Assembly: GCF_021462825.1 (NCBI RefSeq)
Contig: NZ_JAKEEB010000040.1
Span: 1-52,917 of the forward strand
DNA length: 52,917 nucleotides
Source: Streptomyces glomeratus
GTDB taxonomy: Bacteria; Actinomycetota; Actinomycetes; Streptomycetales; Streptomycetaceae
Direction: 5' to 3'
Part shown: piece by piece, positions 33,742-42,429 of the stretch
How the letters are laid out: each line of letters begins with the position of its first letter
How positions within the stretch are numbered: the first letter of the stretch is position 1
Position numbers and translations under genes: made by a program
Notes under the pieces: model-generated
What the model was told of the DNA's origin: nothing
What the model saw: the letters and a program-made list of their open reading frames with translations, nothing else
Database searches by the model: none

Positions 33742-34440
33742 TCAGCAGACGGCGTGAGCCAGCGCCCGCAGGTGACGCATCAGGGCGGCGACGTCCGTGA
33801 GGTCGGCAAGCACGATGCTCGCTCCGGCCTCCCTCAACTCGTCTGCGCTGTGGACGCCAGAGGCCACGGCAATCACGTGCGCGCCGGAGTCGAGGGCGGC
33901 CTGAACATCACGGGGGGTATCGCCAACGAGGACTACAGGCGTCTCGGCCGGGGTGCCGTAGACGGCGCGGACACGGCGCCGTGCGACGTCGACCAAATCC
34001 GCTCGGTCCGTCGCGTCCGCTCCGTACGCCCCACACTCGATATCGACCAGCTCGTCCAGCCCGAAGGCCCTGAGTTTGACCCGGGCGTTCGCCTGGATGT
34101 TTCCGGTGAGGACCGATGAGATCATGCCGGGCTCGGCCGCCACCGCGGCAAGGGCCTTTCGGGCACCGGGAAGCGCACGGCCGCGGCGGGAGAGATCGGC
34201 CTCCCGTGCCGCGCCGGCGGCCACCAGGGCGGGCTGGATCAACGCCCACTCCGGTGGCTCCATACCGTGGTCCCGGAACATCCCCGCGAGGATCAGTCGG
34301 TCGGTCCGGCCCTCGGTGCGTGCCGGACGGGTTGCGGCACGGCCAGCGACGCCTTCGAAGGCGGCGGCGTAGATCTCTTTGCTGACGCCGGAGTTCTCGA
34401 TGAGGGTGTGGTCGATGTCCCAGAGCACGATCAGTGGCAC
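33742..34440 (-). CDS. HAD-superfamily phosphatase-like hydrolase (first operon gene)
   Basis: 232 residues. Complete HAD motifs: motif I LIVLWDIDHTLIENSG (DxDxT), motif II SSVLTGNIQ, motif III region near RADLVDVARRR, motif IV VVLVGDTPRDVQAALDSGA. It resembles phosphoglycolate-phosphatase-type enzymes with a helical C1 cap, so dephosphorylation of a small phosphorylated intermediate is likely. GTG 34440 has no ribosome site upstream while a TACGCT -10-like hexamer ends about 13 bp before it, so the mRNA may be leaderless. A 148-bp gap separates it from the radical-SAM gene. It is divergent from the XRE-DUF5919 regulator. Confidence 0.87.
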   Translation of the reverse strand: MPLIVLWDIDHTLIENSGVSKEIYAAAFEGVAGRAATRPARTEGRTDRLILAGMFRDHGMEPPEWALIQPALVAAGAAREADLSRRGRALPGARKALAAVAAEPGMISSVLTGNIQANARVKLRAFGLDELVDIECGAYGADATDRADLVDVARRRVRAVYGTPAETPVVLVGDTPRDVQAALDSGAHVIAVASGVHSADELREAGASIVLADLTDVAALMRHLRALAHAVC

Positions 34441-34538
34441 CAGGCCAGCGTAGGCATACGAACAGTTCTGGCCACAACCGCATCCGGCGGGCTCATCGCA
34501 CTTGCGGCCTGCTGTCACGGTCCGGTTGGCTTCCCTGA

Positions 34539-35288
34539 GTGAATGAGCGACTGCGTTCTGCGCTTGTACAACGCGGCCTGACCGTGGAGGAGTTGGCTGA
34601 AGCCTGCTCCGTGGACCCCAAGACCGCGAGCCGGTGGGTCGGTGGCCGGGTTCCCCACCGCCGGCACCGTTGGACGGTCGCGAACCTGCTGCGGGTCGAC
34701 GAGACGTATCTGTGGCCGGACAACGGTCAGGGGCCTCCGCGGCTTGGGTCGTCCCGCTCGGAGCTCGTCGACACCTACCCCAATCGGGCGAGTGTCCCTC
34801 GCGATGTGTGGCTCTCCCTGCTTCTGGGCGCCATGAAGCAGGTTGACGTGCTCGTCTTTTCTGGGACCTTCTTCGCGCAAACGAACCCGCACATCGCGAG
34901 GATGCTCCAGGAAAGGGCGCAGGCTGGCGTTCGTGTTCGACTGTGCTTTGGCGATCCGGACGGGGAGGCAGTCCGTGTCAGGGGCAGGGAGGAGGGCATC
35001 GGAGACACGCTCGCGGCCAAGATCAGGGCCTCCCTCACGTACTACCGCGACCTCGTCGGCTACCCAGGCTGTGAGGTGCGCCTTCACGACACGACGCTCT
35101 ACAACTCGATCTTCCGATACGACGACCACCTCATGGTCAACCCGCACATCTGGGGCCAGCCGGCCAGCGCCAACCCGCTACTCCAGCTCCGTAACATAGA
35201 CGGTGGGGAGTGGTTCCAGCGGTACGGCGACAGCTTCGAGGCCGTGTGGGCATCCGCGCGCCCCTGGGCGCCCGACAGACAGGAGTAG
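34539..35288 (+). CDS. XRE-family regulator with C-terminal DUF5919 (phospholipase D-like) domain
   Basis: 249 residues. The N-terminal helix-turn-helix reads LRSALVQRGLTVEELAEACS and VDPKTASRWVGGRVPHRRHR, with a linker TVANLLRVDETYLWPDN. The C-terminal ~165 residues match DUF5919: VDVLVFSGTFFAQTNPHIAR, AGVRVRLCFGDPDGEAVRVR, IFRYDDHLMVNPHIWGQPAS. That domain has a PLD-like fold and may bind a nucleotide or phosphate effector. GTG 34539 is the start. It is divergent from the 12-gene operon across 98 bp, so it is the best candidate for the pathway regulator. Such regulators are often found beside NUDIX genes, as here. Confidence 0.85.
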   Translation: MNERLRSALVQRGLTVEELAEACSVDPKTASRWVGGRVPHRRHRWTVANLLRVDETYLWPDNGQGPPRLGSSRSELVDTYPNRASVPRDVWLSLLLGAMKQVDVLVFSGTFFAQTNPHIARMLQERAQAGVRVRLCFGDPDGEAVRVRGREEGIGDTLAAKIRASLTYYRDLVGYPGCEVRLHDTTLYNSIFRYDDHLMVNPHIWGQPASANPLLQLRNIDGGEWFQRYGDSFEAVWASARPWAPDRQE

Positions 35289-35295
35289 CACTGCC

Positions 35296-35763
35296 GTGGG
35301 CAGGACCGAGTACTACCACGACCCCAAGGCCCCCAAGGCCAACACCCTTATCCCCGCCAGCAACCTGCTCGTGGTCAACGACGATGGCGCCATCCTTCTC
35401 CAGCGACGCCGCGACACCGGCCAGTGGGCCCTGCCCGGCGGAGCCCAGGACATCGGCGAGAGCCCGGCGCAGTGCGCCGTCCGCGAGTGCGAGGAGGAGA
35501 CCGGCATCGTCGCGGAGGTCACCGGCTTCCTGGGCGTCTACTCCAACCCGGAGCACATCATCGAGTACACCGACGGCGAGATCCGGCAGCAGTACGAGGC
35601 CGTGTACATCGGCCGCCCCGTAGGGGGCAAGCCCACCGTCAATGACGAGGCCGACGGCGTGCGCTGGGTTCACCCGGACGACCTCGACAAGCTCGACATC
35701 CACCCGAGCATGCACGAGCAGATCGGCCACTACCTGACCGGGGCTTACCCCTACCTCGGCTGA
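35296..35763 (+). CDS. NUDIX hydrolase (first)
   Basis: 155 residues. The Nudix box is complete: GGAQDIGESPAQCAVRECEE followed by ETGI (G-x5-E-x7-REUXEEXGU). The N-terminus GRTEYYHDPKAPKANTLIPA and the tail VRWVHPDDLDKLDIHPSMHE are typical of actinobacterial NUDIX proteins that follow XRE-DUF5919 genes. It should hydrolyse a nucleoside diphosphate-X compound. Starts at GTG 35296, 7 bp after the regulator stop, AGGAG upstream, so co-transcribed with it. In an island that also encodes two extra aminoacyl-tRNA synthetases, it could destroy a toxic adenylate-like compound; this is speculation. Confidence 0.9.
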   Translation: MGRTEYYHDPKAPKANTLIPASNLLVVNDDGAILLQRRRDTGQWALPGGAQDIGESPAQCAVRECEEETGIVAEVTGFLGVYSNPEHIIEYTDGEIRQQYEAVYIGRPVGGKPTVNDEADGVRWVHPDDLDKLDIHPSMHEQIGHYLTGAYPYLG

Positions 35764-35773
35764 CCGCTCGGAC

Positions 35774-36343
35774 TTACAGCTCCACGCCGGCCTCGACCGC
35801 AGCCGCCCGCACCCGATCCACACTCGCGTGGATGTGCGGGGCGGCCCGGCGGATGAAACGCCCGACCACGCTGTCCTCGCCGTAGCGGCCCAAGATCTCC
35901 TGCAGCCGCTCATGGGGCGTCGTCCGTCGGCCGTCCGGCGTCGTGGTCATGTCGCAGTAGACCAGCGCGTCCACGAGGAGCGGATCATCCAGGAGGGGGA
36001 ACTCGTCGGCCAGCTCAGTCCGGAGGCCACGCTCCTCGGCTTCGAGCAGCGCATTCGAGTGGTTCGCGACCAGGCGGACAACCCGTCCCTCCGCCCAGTG
36101 CACGTCCCGGAGATACCGTGCTCCGTCCAGCGGATGGAATCCCGTAGAGACGAGCGGGGGCGCGTAGCCGATGTCATGCAGCACCGCAGCCGCTTCCAGC
36201 ACCTCGGCGCTGTTACCGGCCAGCGGCGCCAGCGTCTGGGCGCAAGCGGCAACGCCCTGCGAGTGTGCCCACCTGCGCGGGAGGCTGCTACTCAGCAGCT
36301 CACCGGCCAGTTCGTACGCCCAGTCAACCTTGGTCGTTGCCAC
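35774..36343 (-). CDS. HD-domain phosphohydrolase
   Basis: 189 residues. HD motifs are visible: RRWAHSQGVAACAQTLAPLA (first His), AAVLHDIGYAPPLV (His-Asp), FHPLDGARYLRDVHWAEGRV and RLVANHSNALLEAEERG. These are metal-dependent phosphohydrolases acting on nucleotides. GTG 36343 lacks a clear ribosome site, so it may be leaderless; longer frames upstream have no homology. It is convergent with the NUDIX gene (10-bp gap) and divergent from the T-box/SerRS unit. Frequently seen beside XRE-DUF5919/NUDIX genes in Streptomyces; its role here is unknown. Confidence 0.85.
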   Translation of the reverse strand: MATTKVDWAYELAGELLSSSLPRRWAHSQGVAACAQTLAPLAGNSAEVLEAAAVLHDIGYAPPLVSTGFHPLDGARYLRDVHWAEGRVVRLVANHSNALLEAEERGLRTELADEFPLLDDPLLVDALVYCDMTTTPDGRRTTPHERLQEILGRYGEDSVVGRFIRRAAPHIHASVDRVRAAAVEAGVEL

Positions 36344-36445
36344 CTGGGGAGGATATGGCAGCAACGGCGAGGATGTCTTGGGCATCCGCGGCCGTGCGCA
36401 AAGGGGACGCCTGGACGCTGCGGGAGCCGCTGAAGCGTTTCTCGA

Positions 36446-36475
36446 TTGCGGATCCGATCGCCGCGTACTTATTCT
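36446..36475 (+). promoter_or_regulatory. Predicted promoter of the SerRS T-box transcript
   Basis: TTGCGG (36446-36451), 18-bp spacer, TATTCT (36470-36475). The -10 hexamer and following bases (CCGG.GCAACGCG) recur before the second T-box (TATCCT at 39321-39326 then CCGTCGCAACGCG) at the same distance from the leader, which supports the call. Confidence 0.6.
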
Positions 36476-36487
36476 TCCGGGCAACGC

Positions 36488-36732
36488 GTTGACGGAGACG
36501 AGTAGCCAGGGATCACGCGAGCCGAGAGAGCTGCTGGCAGCTGGGAAGGCAGCCTCGCGCCCCAGGTGAATCCCCTCCCGAGTGCGGGGAGAAACGGCCT
36601 CAGGGAAGGTCCAATGCCCCGCCGGTTGACCCCCGTGACCGGGTCGTGAATGAGGCCACCATCTGCTGGTGGCGAAGGCGCGGTGGCACCGCGAGTTGCC
36701 CCTTCTCGCCCGCGCTCTCAAGGGATCACGTC
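36488..36732 (+). ncRNA. T-box riboswitch with serine specifier (UCC), translational type, upstream of SerRS
   Basis: The leader has all T-box landmarks. Stem I starts GACGGAGACGAGTAG (the AGTA motif of the specifier loop). The distal loop region reads GAGAGAGCTGCTGGCAGCTG. The 3' side of the specifier loop is GGTGAA followed by TCC at 36571-36573, a Ser codon. The T-box itself is GCGGTGGCACCGCGAG with UGGC at 36684-36687; its variable base C can pair with discriminator G73 of tRNA-Ser. GAAGG (36674-36678) can pair with CCTTC (36701-36705), or CCCTT (36700-36704) can pair with AAGGG of the Shine-Dalgarno (36720-36725). The two pairings exclude each other, so uncharged tRNA-Ser would free the ribosome site. 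Confidence 0.88.
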
Positions 36733-38049
36733 ATGATGACTGATCGAATGGAGCACGGCAGGATGATCGATGTCACCTTGATTCGCCAGAACCCAGTCCA
36801 TGTCCAGCAGGCACTAGCCAAGCGGGCGGTCCACGTCGACCTCGACGAGTTTCTTCGACTGGACGACGACTACCGACAGGTGCGGGCTGAGATGGAACGC
36901 CTCCGTGGGGAGCGCAAGAGGATCTCGGGCGAGATCGCGAAACGGCAGCGGGTTGGCGAGGGCGTGGCAAGTCTGCACGGTGAAGCATCGGCCGTGGGCG
37001 AGCAGCTGACCGCCGTCGAGGCGCGGCTCATTGAACTGGAGCAGGCGCGTCAGGCCTTCCTTGATCCGCTGCCGAACCTACCCGACGCGGACGTGCTGGC
37101 CGGGGGCAAGGAGAACAACGAGGTCATTCGTGAAGCCGGCCAGCGTCCGGAGTTCGGTTTCACGCCCAGGGACCATGTGGAGCTCGCTCGGACTCTGGGC
37201 TTGGTCGACTATGAGCGGGGCACGAAGCTCGGCGGCAGCGGCTTCTGGATCTACCGGGGTGACGGCGCGCTCCTAGAGTGGGCGCTGCTGAACCACTTCC
37301 TGGAGGCCCATGTGCGAGACGGCTATGAGTTCGTGTTGCCACCGCACATCCTGACCTTCGCGGCCGGGTACACGGCGGGCCAGTTCCCCAAGTTTGCGGA
37401 CGAGGTCTTCGCCTTGGAGCAGGGGGAGCACGGTCCGGAGCGGTTCCTGCTACCGACCGCGGAGACAGCGTTGGTCAATCTGCACCGGGACGAGACGCTG
37501 CCCGAGACGGAGCTGCCTCGGAAGTACGTCGCGTACACGCCGTGCTACCGCAAGGAGGCCGGCGGCTATCGCACGGCTGAGCGGGGGACCCTGCGCGGTC
37601 ACCAGTTCAACAAGGTCGAGCTGTTCCAGTTCACCCGCCCTGACGCCTCGGACGCCGCACACGAGGAGCTTCTCGGCAGAGCGGAGGACTTGGTAAAGGG
37701 ACTGGGCCTGCACTATCGGATCACGCGACTCGCGGCCGGGGACACCAGCGCAGCGATGGCCAAGACGTACGACGTCGAGGTGTGGCTGCCGAGCATCGAG
37801 GCGTACGTCGAGGTCAGCTCGGTGTCGAATGCCCGCGATTACCAGGCGAGGCGTGGCAACATCCGCTACCGGCCGCAACAGGGGAAGTCGACGTTCGTCC
37901 ACACGCTGAACGGCTCAGGTCTGGCCACGAGCAGGCTTGTGCCCGCGCTGCTGGAGCAGCACCAGCGGGCCGACGGCACCGTGGAGGTACCCGACGTGTT
38001 GCGCAAGTGGATCCCGAGCGGCGTCCTGACAGCACCGCCCTCGGCCTGA
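36733..38049 (+). CDS. serS: Seryl-tRNA synthetase paralog
   Basis: 438 residues, a full-length class II SerRS. The N-terminal coiled-coil arm is seen at EMERLRGERKRISGEIAKRQ and onward. Motif 2 is AYTPCYRKEAGGYRTAERGT followed by LRGHQFNKVELFQFTRP. Motif 3 is LNGSGLATSRLVPALLEQHQ. All core residues look intact, so it should be active. ATG 36733 is taken as start because the T-box-controlled AAGGGA lies seven bases before it; M-I-D-V at 36763 is the start expected from other SerRS proteins and is also in frame. A second SerRS under its own T-box inside a pathway island suggests self-resistance to a SerRS-directed product (as in albomycin producers) or supply of Ser-tRNA; sequence alone cannot decide. 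Confidence 0.92.
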   Translation: MMTDRMEHGRMIDVTLIRQNPVHVQQALAKRAVHVDLDEFLRLDDDYRQVRAEMERLRGERKRISGEIAKRQRVGEGVASLHGEASAVGEQLTAVEARLIELEQARQAFLDPLPNLPDADVLAGGKENNEVIREAGQRPEFGFTPRDHVELARTLGLVDYERGTKLGGSGFWIYRGDGALLEWALLNHFLEAHVRDGYEFVLPPHILTFAAGYTAGQFPKFADEVFALEQGEHGPERFLLPTAETALVNLHRDETLPETELPRKYVAYTPCYRKEAGGYRTAERGTLRGHQFNKVELFQFTRPDASDAAHEELLGRAEDLVKGLGLHYRITRLAAGDTSAAMAKTYDVEVWLPSIEAYVEVSSVSNARDYQARRGNIRYRPQQGKSTFVHTLNGSGLATSRLVPALLEQHQRADGTVEVPDVLRKWIPSGVLTAPPSA

Positions 38050-38093
38050 GCTGAGCGGGCTGTCTGTCGAACACTGAACGGGTGGACCCCAGG

Positions 38094-39077
38094 TCAGAAT
38101 GCCCAACCACGCCGGTTAGCCAGCCATCGCAGCGTGACCTCTCCACACCACGTCTGGTGCTGGCGAAGATGCGGTGACCAGTCTGCTGCGGGCTGTCCGC
38201 CGGAGGTGAGGAAGAAACCGGAGAGAGCGGCGAGCGCCGCATCGAGTTGTTCGTCGGCGACTCCGCGGGCGGTGGGGTGCTGGGTGAACAGGGCGGTGGC
38301 GTCGTGTCCGTCGGCGTAGGCGGTGGCCAGGAGCAGGACGAGGTCGAACCAGCTTGCACCCAGGCGGGGCCAGTTCCAGTCGCAGATCCACGCGGCGCCG
38401 TACGCATCGATCAGCACGTTGTCCTGTCGTAGGTCGTGGTGGAGGACGGCATTGCCTGCGACGGCCTCCCGCCATCCGCTTTCCAGGCTGGCCAGCACGT
38501 CCAGTAGGTCGAGTGGTACCCAGGAAGGCAGGGCGTTCGTGGACGTGGCGCCTCGGGCGAGGTTGCGCCAGTCGGCGAAGTCACCGCCGTCACCCACCGG
38601 CTTGAGGCCCACATGCTGAAGTGCTGTGGGTGGGGTAGAGAGTGCCTCTGCTGTGATCCTGTACGCGTCGAGAGTGGCCCTTAGCTCATCAGACTTCCAC
38701 GGTGTGGTGGGCATGCGGCCACCGGGGACAGCGTCGATGCCGAGAACGACCCATCCGTCGTGCTCCTCAATCCACTGCAGGCGTGGCGCCGGAATCTCTG
38801 CCGGGAGCGCCTGGTTGATCAACGCTTCCCTGCGGTAGGAGTCGGCCACCATGCTGTTGTCCAGGCTCTTGACCGCCTTGACGAACAGAGGTCCGAAGGC
38901 CCCGCGGAGTACAGCGGCGAAGCCGCTGGTAAATCCGCTCCCTGCGCTGCGCCCGGCATGTACCGAGCCTCCGAGGCGTCGGGTGATGAGCTGGCGAACA
39001 TCTTGTGGGAGGTCCTTCCAGTCTGGGCGTACCGCTGTGGCGTTGTACTGAAGGCGCGAGGTGATGATGTCGGGCAT
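38094..39077 (-). CDS. APH-type kinase (aminoglycoside/choline kinase superfamily)
   Basis: 327 residues. N-lobe ATP region FAAVLRGAFGPLFVKAVKSL; catalytic loop AVLHHDLRQDNVLIDAYGAA; metal motif AWICDWNWPRLGASWFDLVL. These are the Brenner motif (HxDLxxxN) and the DFG-like D of the APH fold. Such enzymes phosphorylate small hydroxylated molecules, often antibiotics, or fructosamine and homoserine. It starts at ATG 39077 and is convergent with SerRS. In this island it may inactivate the pathway product or phosphorylate an intermediate. Confidence 0.87.
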   Translation of the reverse strand: MPDIITSRLQYNATAVRPDWKDLPQDVRQLITRRLGGSVHAGRSAGSGFTSGFAAVLRGAFGPLFVKAVKSLDNSMVADSYRREALINQALPAEIPAPRLQWIEEHDGWVVLGIDAVPGGRMPTTPWKSDELRATLDAYRITAEALSTPPTALQHVGLKPVGDGGDFADWRNLARGATSTNALPSWVPLDLLDVLASLESGWREAVAGNAVLHHDLRQDNVLIDAYGAAWICDWNWPRLGASWFDLVLLLATAYADGHDATALFTQHPTARGVADEQLDAALAALSGFFLTSGGQPAADWSPHLRQHQTWCGEVTLRWLANRRGWAF

Positions 39078-39320
39078 TCCGTCAGGATGGGGGAGCTATG
39101 TTTCCCAGCGCCACGAAATTGTCACGCGGATCCGTGTCCGTCCATTCGCTGACTGAGCCCCGTAGGCTGCGCCCCGGGTAGCGTCATCATCAGTGCGACT
39201 ACACCTCCTCCTTCCTGGCGCCGTTGATCGTCGGGTGGCCGCACCTGCTTCCGAACCTGCCCACTGGCACGATCACGATCTACGCAGAAATCTCGCTGTC
39301 GTCTCGAGGCCCTCGCTCGC

Positions 39321-39326
39321 TATCCT
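39321..39326 (+). promoter_or_regulatory. -10 element of the AspRS T-box transcript
   Basis: TATCCT, placed relative to the leader exactly like TATTCT before the SerRS T-box. No convincing -35 can be read. The 243 bp before it, back to the APH-type gene start, hold no supported gene. Confidence 0.5.
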
Positions 39327-39337
39327 CCGTCGCAACG

Positions 39338-39577
39338 CGATGACGGAGACGAGTAGCCCGGGATCACGCGAGCCGAGAGAGCTGCTGGCAGCTGGGAAGG
39401 CAGCCTCGCGCCCCAGGGCGAAGACCCTCCTGAGTGCGGGGAGGAACGGCCATGTGGTCCAATGCCCCGCCGGCCGGCCCCGTTACCGGCCACGAATGAG
39501 GCCGCCACTGTCGAGTGGTGGTGAAGGCGTGGTGGAACCGCGAGTCCCCTTCTCGCCCGCGCCCCCAAGGGATCACC
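39338..39577 (+). ncRNA. T-box riboswitch with aspartate specifier (GAC), translational type, upstream of AspRS
   Basis: Closely similar in sequence to the SerRS leader (identical over most of GACGGAGACGAGTAG and the CGAGCCGAGAGAGCTGCTGG block), so the two arose by duplication. At the specifier position it reads GGCGAA then GAC at 39423-39425, an Asp codon, agreeing with the downstream AspRS. The T-box is GTGGTGGAACCGCGAG with UGGA at 39533-39536. GAAGG (39523-39527) can pair with CCTTC (39548-39552), or CCCTT (39547-39551) with AAGGG of the Shine-Dalgarno (39567-39572), the same switch as in the first leader. The variable base A would pair with U73, whereas tRNA-Asp normally has G73, an oddity. 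Confidence 0.87.
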
Positions 39578-40921
<1,344 letters not shown>

Positions 40922-40992
40922 CTGGCCTCTGTGTATGGCTGGCCTACGTCGGATTTCCCTTCCGGGGCCGCGTTCACTGAGAGCATGGACAG

Positions 40993-41619
40993 GTGAGTAT
41001 TGAGGGAGTGGGGCGCTGGGTGCCGGCTCGTCCCGAAGATCTAGCTGTCATGTTCGCTGCGGCCGACTTCCCGTGGTGGATCGCTGGCGGGTACGCGATC
41101 GAACTCGCCGTCGGCCGTGAGCTACGCCCGCACGGCGATCTCGATGTCCTCGTCCTCCGACGGGACCAAGCTCGCGTGCGCGATCTCTTGACCGACTGGG
41201 ACCTGTACGTGGCGGACCCACCTGGCATGGGGCGGCTGCGCCCGTGGCGTTCTGGGGAGACTCTTCAGCCGCCCCTCCACGACATCTGGTGCCGACGCAC
41301 GCCTGAGGCGCCCTGGTCCGTGCAGCTCATGCTGGACGAGGCGGAGGGCACCCATTGGGTCTCTCGGCGTACCCCACGGATCCGGCTTCCGATCGAGCGG
41401 CTGGGACGACGAAGCGGGACTGGTATCCCCTACCTGGCGCCCGAGGTGCAGCTCTACTACAAGGCGAAGGCGACACGGGAGAAGGATGAGACAGACTTCG
41501 AAGCGGTACTGCCGCTGCTCGGCGAACCTCAACGCATTTGGTTGGCGAACGCCATCGCAGTAACCGTGCCGGACCACCCATGGCGGCAGCGTCTTACGCC
41601 ACCGGACGCACACAAATGA
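40993..41619 (+). CDS. Nucleotidyltransferase of the aminoglycoside/lincosamide adenylyltransferase type
   Basis: 208 residues. The nucleotidyltransferase core is visible: PWWIAGGYAIELAVGRELRP (the G-G motif) and HGDLDVLVLRRDQARVRDLL (the D-x-D metal site). The rest (PLHDIWCRRTPEAPWSVQLM, YLAPEVQLYYKAKATREKDE with DFEAVLPLL) is typical of amino-glycoside nucleotidyltransferase domain proteins. They add AMP to hydroxyl groups of small molecules. It starts at GTG 40993, 71 bp after AspRS, and may be in the same transcript and thus under the same promoter. Self-resistance or precursor adenylylation are both possible. Confidence 0.82.
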   Translation: MSIEGVGRWVPARPEDLAVMFAAADFPWWIAGGYAIELAVGRELRPHGDLDVLVLRRDQARVRDLLTDWDLYVADPPGMGRLRPWRSGETLQPPLHDIWCRRTPEAPWSVQLMLDEAEGTHWVSRRTPRIRLPIERLGRRSGTGIPYLAPEVQLYYKAKATREKDETDFEAVLPLLGEPQRIWLANAIAVTVPDHPWRQRLTPPDAHK

Positions 41620-41860
41620 GACGTCGGCCGCCGAGCGCGGTCCGCGGGAGACACGAAGGTGGCACGAGAGTTATACAACCTGAAGCTCTGGCACTCCATG
41701 AGTGAACACTTGGTCGACGAGGCAATGGCGAAGCCACGCTAACCAACCGCAGGCAGATCAGGCCGATTTCAGTGTCCACGACCAGTTCCTTAGCTCGTCG
41801 GGAGGGCGGTCTGATTACCCGAAGCTGCCTCGTCCTCCGTCCGCAGCACGCACCGAGGTG

Positions 41861-42274
41861 TTACCGGCTCAGTGCGGCGTCGAGATATACCTGCACCGCG
41901 TCGAAGAGGCCGTATGGCACGTACGCGGGAATCTGGGCATGCCGGACCCATGCCACCTCAGCCAGTTCATCGTCGTCCGCCACGTAAGGAGCGCCGGACT
42001 CTACGACACAGGCCACGTAGGTCATCTTCCGGCCAGTCTTGGGGTGAACCCGTTCTCCGAGGACCTTGAGAGCGGTCACCTCCACGCCGACCTCTTCGCT
42101 CGTCTCTCGCACGGCTGCTTGTTCAGGGGTCTCCGTCCCCTCGATCTCGCCCGCCGGGAACTGCCAAGACAGTTGACCTTCCGCGACCCGGCGGCGAACC
42201 ATGAGCACGGCGCCGTCCTGTACCACGATCGCGGCTGCGATGCCCGGTCGCTCTTGTGCCGTTTGCTCGGTCAT
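41861..42274 (-). CDS. NUDIX hydrolase (second)
   Basis: 137 residues. Nudix box: FPAGEIEGTETPEQAAVRET with SEEVGV, all key residues present. N-terminus PGIAAAIVVQDGAVLMVRRR is the first strand pair of the fold. ATG 42274 overlaps, as ATGA, the end of an upstream frame whose last codons (42271-42327) survive. So the gene was once translated by coupling to a gene that has been cut off by the repeat at 42344. The 240 bp between it and the nucleotidyltransferase gene are without a supported gene. Confidence 0.9.
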   Translation of the reverse strand: MTEQTAQERPGIAAAIVVQDGAVLMVRRRVAEGQLSWQFPAGEIEGTETPEQAAVRETSEEVGVEVTALKVLGERVHPKTGRKMTYVACVVESGAPYVADDDELAEVAWVRHAQIPAYVPYGLFDAVQVYLDAALSR

Positions 42275-42343
42275 ACGTCTTCCTCCAGTGCTGCCAGCAT
42301 CGGCGGGTAGATCGTGTCGACGGACATGAAGCGGCCCTGTAGG
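42271..42343 (-). pseudogene. C-terminal scrap of a gene upstream of the second NUDIX gene
   Basis: On the minus strand the frame reads LQGRF-MSVDTIYPPMLAALEEDV to a TGA that overlaps the NUDIX start codon. An 18-residue peptide could start at ATG 42327, but the sequence looks like the tail of a longer protein that is broken at the inverted repeat beginning at 42344. The family cannot be identified from so little. Confidence 0.45.
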
Positions 42344-42413
42344 TTCTCAGATCCCGTGTCATTTTCTCAGTCGCGATGTCATGTGACTGGCCGAACTGAC
42401 ACGGGATTGAGAA
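42344..42413. repeat. Inverted-repeat-bounded 70-bp remnant (IS end pair or MITE)
   Basis: Left arm TTCTCAGATCCCGTGTCA (42344-42361) and right arm TGACACGGGATTGAGAA (42397-42413) are inverted copies differing by a single inserted G. The size is too small for a transposase, so it is an IS deletion product, solo end pair or miniature element. A related word TGACACTGAAATTGAGAA, followed by the same AACCTACAGG found outside the left arm, occurs again at 43996-44023. Confidence 0.7.
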
Positions 42414-42429
42414 TCGCTGGCCACTGCCG

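Noticed and set aside
36480..36732. Coding N-terminal extension of SerRS through the leader
   Set aside because: The region carries T-box landmarks and a Shine-Dalgarno just before 36733; the open frame is a by-product of GC content.
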